From: Pardosa pseudoannulata
Lineage: Eukaryota; Arthropoda; Arachnida; Araneae; Lycosidae
DNA length: 64,000 nt
Direction: 5' to 3'
Assembly: GCA_032207245.1 (NCBI GenBank)
Contig: CM063505.1
Coordinates: forward strand, 177,267,530-177,331,529
Numbering within the stretch: the first letter of the stretch is position 1; each line of letters starts with the position of its first letter. Below are positions 57,851-64,000 of the stretch, piece by piece. The notes beneath the pieces are model-generated. The model did not search any database and was not told the DNA's origin. It saw only the letters and a list, made by a program, of their open reading frames with translations. The translations under genes and the position numbers were made by a program.

Positions 57851-58818
57851 TTTCTTTTTTCTTTCGACTGTGATCGTCGTGAGGAAGTTTTACCGGCAAC
57901 CATCCTTTGCCATTCTACATGATTTGGGAATTAACATTCCTTTGTAAACAGCCGTAGTTAATCAAGAATAAAAGTAAATTTCCAATTTTATCTTTGTGAT
58001 CCATTCTTCACGTTACCTCTCACTCGAGAATATTGAAGGTATCACAGTACAAATAATAAGTTGATTCCAGTTGTATTCCTTAGGCATTTGTTTAATTGTA
58101 TAAAATCATTTAATCAAGATATATTTTTCATGCGTTTCTTAATGAGTTTTAATTTCTTTCTCAAACACTAGGCGAACGTAACATTATTTTTACACCGATG
58201 TAATTTTTATTATGACTTTGCCTTTAAAGATTTCTTTGAAAAATTTTTATCACGATATAGAGGAAAAATTCTGCAATTTTATCTGTAGACCGTTTTGGAA
58301 AGTTTTTAATGGGTAACATTACATTATTTGTGTTTTAAACTCAAATTTGTCATATCTATATCAAACATTACCCCCAAATGGTTTAAAATTAATTATATGT
58401 TGTAATATTGTGATTAGGAAAATATATTTAGTCACGCATAAAACCTTCAGAATTCAGTACTCCCTCATATGGTAAAAGTGGTTTCAAGAAATCTTTAAAT
58501 GCAAATCGATCTGACATTTAATAGCCGTATTCTTGTTTTTAGGTCCATAAAATACTTTTAACCATTTAAAGGTCACTAATATAAATTCTTCGGGATTTAA
58601 TGAAAATAATTCATAAATGGTATCTATGAACTTTATAAACGTAAAGGCGAATTTTTTTTGTTTTTTGAGGGGGTGGGGCGTAATTTGAAGGGTGGTTAAA
58701 GTACAAGACCCAGCCCCTTGTACGAAGCAAAAATACTTTTTTAAAGGTTTAATTATGCTGGAGGAATAATGATTATTAACATAAAGAAGGTATTATAAGA
58801 AAAAACTACACATTTTAC
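57851..58818. other. AT-rich stretch, nothing recognised
   Basis: No supported feature. Confidence 0.4.
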
Positions 58819-58984
58819 AGCCTTACGATGGCCGAATGGTAGAGCGCTGCTTTTAGGTACCAGAGTTCGTCGATTTAAATCCAACGTCAGACATAGATAA
58901 TCGTAGCCATTCGGAATCGGCTTTAAGCTGTTTAATCCGCATGTTGCAAAACAGTAGACCGTAGAGCTCTAAACCAAACCAAAC
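58819..58984 (+). mobile_element. tRNA-derived SINE copy
   Basis: Plus-strand copy: ttacgatggccgaatggtag (A box), diverged B box gtcgatttaaatcca, cggaatcggctttaagctg, gtagaccgtagagctctaaa and a CCAAACCAAAC tail. First of three SINEs within 0.8 kb. Confidence 0.85.
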
Positions 58985-59082
58985 ATAAACAATTTATAAG
59001 GTTTTTGTTTCAATAGATATTTTTAATTGGGGTTATAAGTGAAAAAAATCATATTACTGACTTTTTTAGGTAAAGTAAGTTT

Positions 59083-59252
59083 TTTTAGAGTGCTACGGTC
59101 TACTTTTGTGCAACACGAGATCTAATGAGGCCGGGACCTTCTGCTTAAAGCCGATTCCGAACGGCTACGAACATCATGCCACAGTGGGATTCGAACCGAC
59201 GAACACCGGTATCGAAATGCCAGCACCCTAACCATTCGGTCAGCGTTCAGCT
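59083..59252 (-). mobile_element. SINE copy with exact 13-bp target duplication
   Basis: Reverse-strand copy, tail shortened to a T run, then the body and head. gtaaagtaagttt at 59070-59082 is repeated exactly at 59253-59265. Confidence 0.92.
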
Positions 59253-59448
59253 GTAAAGTAAGTTTAACCACTTATATTCCAAATGAAAAAAAAATAAGCA
59301 TAGAGCCTTGTATACGCTCTTTTGTGAGTAAGAAATGTCATAGACATAACCTAAAATATCTATCCTATGTCTTTCAAAAGCAGAGAAAGAATTTAACATG
59401 TGGTTTCGCTTTGAAACCACTACCCGTTAAAGGGTTAAAAATATCCGT

Positions 59449-59632
59449 TTGGTTTGGTTTGGTTTGGAGCGCTACGGTCTACTGTTTTGCACACGAGGGC
59501 TAATGAGACCGGGACCTACAGCTTAAAGCCGATTCCGAACGGCTACGAACATCCATGCCATAATGGGATTCGAACCCACAAACTCCGGTACCGACGATCA
59601 GCGCCCTAACCAATCGGCCAGCGTTCGGCTAA
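59449..59632 (-). mobile_element. SINE copy with exact 12-bp target duplication
   Basis: Reverse-strand, close to the family consensus (tttggagcgctacggtctac ... gggattcgaaccc ... cctaaccaatcggccagcg). aaaaatatccgt at 59437-59448 is repeated at 59636-59647. Confidence 0.92.
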
Positions 59633-59647
59633 AAAAAAAATATCCGT

Positions 59648-60731
59648 ATTCTCCGCTTTAATGCAGACTGAAAAATTTGATTTTAATATCTTTAACAGCT
59701 TGGATTAATTTTGTTTCAGTTTACAAACAGAAAAAGAAAAAGTTTTTATTTTGAAATCAAATTTATTCAAATATTTCCTGGATTCATTGAAGCATATCCT
59801 TGTGTTCATTTTCGTAAAAAAAGTAATCAGTTAAACAGTTGCATATTCGCTCGCCGTATTAAGTTCTCGCAATATTTCAACCGGAATAGTTCAAGAATAC
59901 AGTTACTCTGTTCCAAGTCAACAACTTCTGAATCTTACGTATCACAAACTGTATTAAAGTGCCCCATAAAAGCTTTAATAAATGGAAGAACATAAAATAA
60001 TAAAACGGCACGTGTCTTCTCCCCTCCTAAAAGGTTCTGTGACGTCACCAGAAATGAGAATTTGTTAAAGACAGACGCTGAAGTATCATTGTTTAAACAT
60101 CATAACCGGAAAAAAAGATGCAAACAAATTTTGCAGATTTTAATATGTTTAGTATTTATTTATTCATGCCTCCGTTTAAAATAATTAAACGAGACAAAGA
60201 TAAATTAAAATGAACGTAAAGACAGCACGTAATGGTGGGACAAATAATTCATGATGAAATATTGAGAATTAATTAAACTAGGCGTTTGATAACAATCAGT
60301 GTAGTTTTGTTTATAATTCATTAAACCTTCACAATTTAGACTGACTGATTTAACCCCGCGTCAGCTAAAGTTATTTATGAGATAAGATATATTGTGACGT
60401 AAAAGTGTAGATTAGGCTTTAACATACTATTAGTAATAATTTTAAGTGAAAGTGTAAGTATAATTACATTTGAATTAGACATTACACATACATTTATTTG
60501 CGACTTATATTTGCTGCTTTAGTTTCAAGTTTTTAGAATATCTTAATGACGCTTAGTTACCATTTGGTGTCGAGAGTATAAAAAATCACAGGATTCAGTC
60601 ATTTACATGTTTATTTACGTGTCATTCCTGACAGGCATATATTACTACTCTCTCATCTTTTAAATTTGTTTTATGGTTTTCAGAAATAACTATCCCTAGT
60701 GCAGCTTTTGGATTTACTAATAATAATATTA
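59648..60731. other. AT-rich stretch, nothing recognised
   Basis: A 94-codon plus frame (59711-59995) has no recognised domain. Confidence 0.35.
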
Positions 60732-62009
60732 TTAGGTTGTGGAAAAAGAAATCCGTTATTTTTGCGTGAAATTAATGACTTTATTTAACATGTTTCGGAT
60801 TGTTCGATTTGGGTTATACATACACCATTTTGTTCTATAATTTGTTGACCTTTTAAAGGTAGCTTCATAATGCCTCTCTCATAGAAGTCTTGGTTCTTAT
60901 TGGAGAAAAACTCTAGTAATCGATTTTCACAATCTTCTCTTGATCCCAATTCCTTATTATTCTAGAAGTTTTGCTTTTGGAGAAAAAGGTGGTAATCGCT
61001 TGGTGCCAGGTCCGGACTATATGGTGGAAGCATTAAAATTTCCCAACTAAACTCCCTGAGTTTCTGGAGAGTCACTACAGACCTGTGTGGCATGGCGTTG
61101 TCCTGATGGAACACAACACCTCTTCTATTGGTCAATTCTGGTCGTTTCTGGTCAATCACAAGCTTCAAAAGGTCCAGTTGTTGGCAGTAGAGATCTGATT
61201 TTAGTGTTTGGCCATACGGAAGCAACTCAAAATAAATTATTTCCTTCCAGTCCTTCCAAATACACAATAAAACCTTCCTGGCCGTTAGTCCTGGTTTGGC
61301 CACCGTTTGAGCTCCTTCACCACGCTTTGACCACGATCGTTTTCACACAATATTGTCGTATTTAACCCATTCCTCAATCCCAGTCACTATCCGTTTAAGA
61401 ATTGGGTTGATTTCATTCCGTTTGGCCAAGGCTTTGCAGACGGAAATTCGATCCCTCATGTGTTTTTAATTGGTGTGGCACCCAAACATCGAGCTTCTTT
61501 TGGAATCCAGCTGTGCGCAAATGGTTTTAAACTGTTTTATGGTCGATCTTTAGCTCCTGGGTGATGCTACGACTACTAACATGCCGATCAACTTCGATTA
61601 TTTCTGTGATTTTATCATCATTTTCGACGACGGGCCTGCCTGTGCGAGGTGCATCTTTAATTAACATCAAAAATGCCTGAACGCAATAGACGACACCAAA
61701 ATTGCACGTAATTACCTGTTACAGTTACGGCACCATAAACACTATGCACAATTTCAGCCGCCTGGCTTGCATTTTCGCCTCTATCAGAGAAAAACTGTAA
61801 AATGTACCGAATTTTCTCTTTGTTGACTTCCATTTTTAACACCCTGTAACTCACAACTGAATGGACCAAACAAAAAACAGTAAAAAAAGTTTTTTTAGTG
61901 TGAAATGTCACATAGACAACGCACATAAATTTGAAATTGTTTGATTCATGCTTTACGAGATATCGATCACTACCGAAAAAAATAATGGATTTCTTTTTCC
62001 CCAACCTAA
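60732..62009 (-). mobile_element. Full-length but inactive mariner element
   Basis: Terminal inverted repeats: TTAGGTTGTGGAAAAAGAAA at the left and TTAGGTTGGGGAAAAAGAAA from the right on the reverse strand, continuing as TCC(G/A)TTATTTTT. Both ends are flanked by TA (60730-60731, 62010-62011), the mariner target duplication. The length of 1278 bp is the usual size. It carries one transposase pseudogene on the minus strand. The element is structurally complete from end to end. Confidence 0.93.
60785..61833 (-). pseudogene. mariner transposase, inactivated
   Basis: A DDD transposase that cuts and pastes the element. From ATG 61833: N-terminal helix-turn-helix region (MEVNKEKIRYILQFF...ASQAAEIV...NYVQFWCRRL-like), then a frame break near 61663 after GIFDVN. 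PRTGRPVV follows in another frame, then a further stop and the linker DVWVPHQL (about 61475), the mariner WVPHEL motif. The first catalytic Asp is lost: the expected TGDE motif reads TGIE (codon at 61376-61378). The second Asp (HQDN, 61100-61102) and third (APSDYH, 60995-60997) are present and separated by 34 residues, the D34D signature. Another stop precedes the C-terminus, which ends ...QSETC. At least two frameshifts and several stops; dead. Confidence 0.92.
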
Positions 62010-62308
62010 TATAAAGAGATCTGGAAGGAAAGAATCTTAATTTTTATTGCTTTCCTTTCATAGACTCAATGTAAATATAATCTTTAATTATGATTTAAAC
62101 GTACCTTTTCATTTATAAATAATAAAAAAGTTGACACTATTACTAATATAGAATAAAATTTTATATTAAAGTTAAAATCAGAACAAATAAAAGTATAATT
62201 ATCAAATTAAAGCATCATACGATATCATATGTAAAAATGATAATTTTTAATATTATAATTCACCAGCAAACACATGAAATAATTTTAATATTCATAAAAA
62301 ATACAGTT
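62010..62308. other. AT-rich stretch, nothing recognised
   Basis: No supported feature. Confidence 0.35.
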
Positions 62309-62812
62309 ATATTCAGGGATATCGGAGAACATTGAACAGTATTGCTAAATATCAACTAATATTCAGGGATATCAGAGAATATTGACCAACATTGCTAAAT
62401 ATACAAAAAAATGATATTCAGGTATATCAGAGAATTTTAACTAATATTTCTAAATATCAAAAAATGATATACAAAGATATCGGAGAATATTGACCAACAT
62501 TGATAAATATAAAAAATGATATTCAGGGATATCAGAGAATATTAACCAACATTGATAAATATCAAAAATTATATTCAGAGATATCGGATAATATTGACCA
62601 ACATTAATAAATATTAAAAAAATGATATTCAGAGATACCGGAGAATATTGACCAATATTTCTAAATGTCAAAAAATGATATTCAGATTTTATCATAATTT
62701 TATTGGGAGAATATTGACCAACATCGCTAAATTTCAAAATATGATATTCAGGGATATCGAGGAATCTTGACCGAATTCGCTAATATTTAAAAATGATATC
62801 CAGGGATAACAT
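62309..62812. repeat. Minisatellite, ~52-bp unit, about 10 copies
   Basis: The unit reads atattcagggatatc(g/a)gaga, then atattgaccaacattgctaa and atatcaaaaaatg. Starts lie near 62311, 62361, 62416, 62469, 62521, 62573, 62627, 62679, 62746 and 62797. Most spacings are 50-55 bp; one unit is about 67 bp. The 95-codon minus frame across it encodes a periodic NVGQYSP...SLNIIF peptide that merely reflects the repeat. Confidence 0.92.
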
Positions 62813-63734
62813 TTAATTTAGGAGGTAGGAGGTCCATTTGTTGTAGACTGGTATTATAATTTTGTCGTTGGTCGATATTTTTGTGCAACCTTGGTATACA
62901 TATTTCAAAAGTTATAATGAGGGTAAGTGAATTACCTTTTTTTTCATTTGGTGTATACTTTCAACGTTAGTTTTAAAAATATTCACTTGGAATGATAAAA
63001 CTAAATAATTTTTTCAAAGCTAGGACGTTATTAAAAACTTGTAAAATATTCCTTCTAAAAAATGCAGAAATTTTGTTTTCCATGAATTGAAAAAAAGGGC
63101 TGTTCTATTGAAATTTTTAAATCTGTAATGAAACTTGGTCTACATTATAGAATAGCCACATTATAGAATATTTCCTTAGAAACAACACTTTTTCGAATTT
63201 ATTACGAGGTCCATTACAACACTTTCGGAACTGCTGAATATCTCTGCTAGACATGAATATTTTAAGAAACATATTCGATATTTTCGAAATAATTAAAACG
63301 TAATTAGAGTCATTAGTAGAAATTTAAATTCATTTATTCAAGTTTTCGTGGTAATTATGCAACGTTACTCTCCTGGCAAGAAGATTATTCGGTTGAATTT
63401 TTCGCTCACCATTCCCAAGTAATGAATATTACATAAAACATTGAAATGCATCTTTGTTTATCGTATTTTGGCTTTATGGCGATAAATTTTAAGCTAGAAA
63501 ATTTCCGTTTATGTTATCATAGTGCTGCAAGAGAAAAAATATTATCTATATACACACATCGCAGCTCTCCTTTGTATCTACAGACTTTTATAGATAACAT
63601 TTATGGTCTGCATGCATTATTTGTCATCCACGATTGGATACTTAAATAAAATTATCAGCTGGCTTCCTTTTAAAAGTTGTAACAGATATTTTATTGGTCT
63701 CTTTATTCAGAAATTGAATTTAACTTCTTCAAAG
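62813..63734. other. AT-rich stretch, nothing recognised
   Basis: A 67-codon plus frame (63446-63649) has no recognised domain. Confidence 0.35.
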
Positions 63735-63746
63735 TAAATTCTATGG

Positions 63747-63923
63747 TTGGTTTGGTTTGGAGCGCTACTGTCCACTTTTTGCAACAAGATGACTAATGAG
63801 ACCGGGACCTACTGCTTAAAGCCGATTCCGAATGACAACGGAAATCCATGCCACAAAGGGATTCGAATCCTCGATTTCTGGTACCGAAGATCATCGCCTT
63901 AACCATTCAGCCGTCACTCGGCA
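63747..63923 (-). mobile_element. tRNA-derived SINE copy
   Basis: Reverse-strand copy with GGTTTGG tail, gagcgctactgtccac, aaagccgattccgaatg, reverse B box gggattcgaatcc and head. The flanks taaattctatgg (63735-63746) and taaattccatgg (63924-63935) are a 12-bp duplication with one change. Confidence 0.9.
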
Positions 63924-64000
63924 TAAATTCCATGGGAGCAGAATTGGTCAGACGCTGCCTTTCGACACCGAAGAGCACAGTGTGCAGAAAATGTAGTAAG

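Noticed and set aside
59393..59430. Tiny TTAA-bounded hairpin (gtggtttc/gaaaccac) as a piggyBac-like element
   Set aside because: Only 38 bp long and without the CACATTG termini of the other TTAA elements; could be chance.
61657..62004. A 115-codon minus frame as a separate gene
   Set aside because: It is the open upstream extension plus N-terminus of the mariner transposase, running into the terminal repeat.
62450..62737. Repetitive 95-codon minus protein
   Set aside because: The periodicity follows the 52-bp minisatellite; multiples of the unit happen to stay open.
62309..62812. CRISPR array
   Set aside because: Repeats are imperfect, contiguous without unique spacers, and the context is eukaryotic.

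Overview
The window looks like non-coding nuclear DNA from an arthropod, possibly a chelicerate such as a spider; that placement is an inference from style, not a proven assignment. It is strongly AT-rich and full of long (TA)n tracts. It carries many tRNA-derived SINE copies, hAT-like, piggyBac-like and Helitron-like non-autonomous elements, a decayed mariner and a decayed LINE. I find no complete host protein gene, no intact functional tRNA and no rRNA gene. Open frames longer than about 100 codons are either transposon-derived, low-complexity (TA)n translations, or unrecognised. The window could be intergenic or lie inside a very long intron.

Layout. 0-8 kb: a hAT-like MITE with an 8-bp target duplication, a hAT end, a duplicated 0.2-kb segment, a 1.8-kb DNA transposon with long inverted ends and a THAP zinc-finger ORF, another hAT-like MITE, and a SINE whose tail is part of a three-fold tandem repeat. 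8-16 kb: a degenerate tandem array, a (TA)n-bounded repeat ('module X'), two TTAA-flanked piggyBac-like elements, and a duplicated 0.4-kb segment. One copy of that segment holds a Helitron-like insertion and the other shows the empty site. 16-25 kb: mostly featureless AT-rich DNA with Tigger-like remnants and SINEs. 25-30 kb: a Tigger-like remnant with a minisatellite, an inverted module X split by a SINE, a LINE 3' fragment, and copy A of a 0.95-kb repeat. 30-41 kb: a Helitron-like element, a promoter or LTR-like block, copy B of the 0.95-kb repeat between 51-bp direct repeats, and a 0.3-kb repeat shared with 10 kb. 41-52 kb: the third module X, a hAT element with a perfect 8-bp duplication, and a run of (TA)n tracts alternating with an LTR-like block and a fold-back element. 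52-64 kb: a second LTR-like block, a three-level nest (hAT-like element holding a MITE and a SINE), a second copy of the hAT with a GC-rich segment, five SINE copies from 53.7 kb onward, a complete but dead mariner, and a 52-bp minisatellite.

The mobile elements explain most of the recognisable structure. The SINE (about 176 bp, tRNA head with A and B boxes, CCAAACC-type tail) is the most active signature: 13 copies, several with 7-13 bp target duplications, three of them inside other repeats. The most unusual structures are the (TA)n-bounded module X and the fold-back element at 51.1-51.8 kb, whose arms end exactly at (TA)n tracts. All boundaries were read by eye; no database search was possible.
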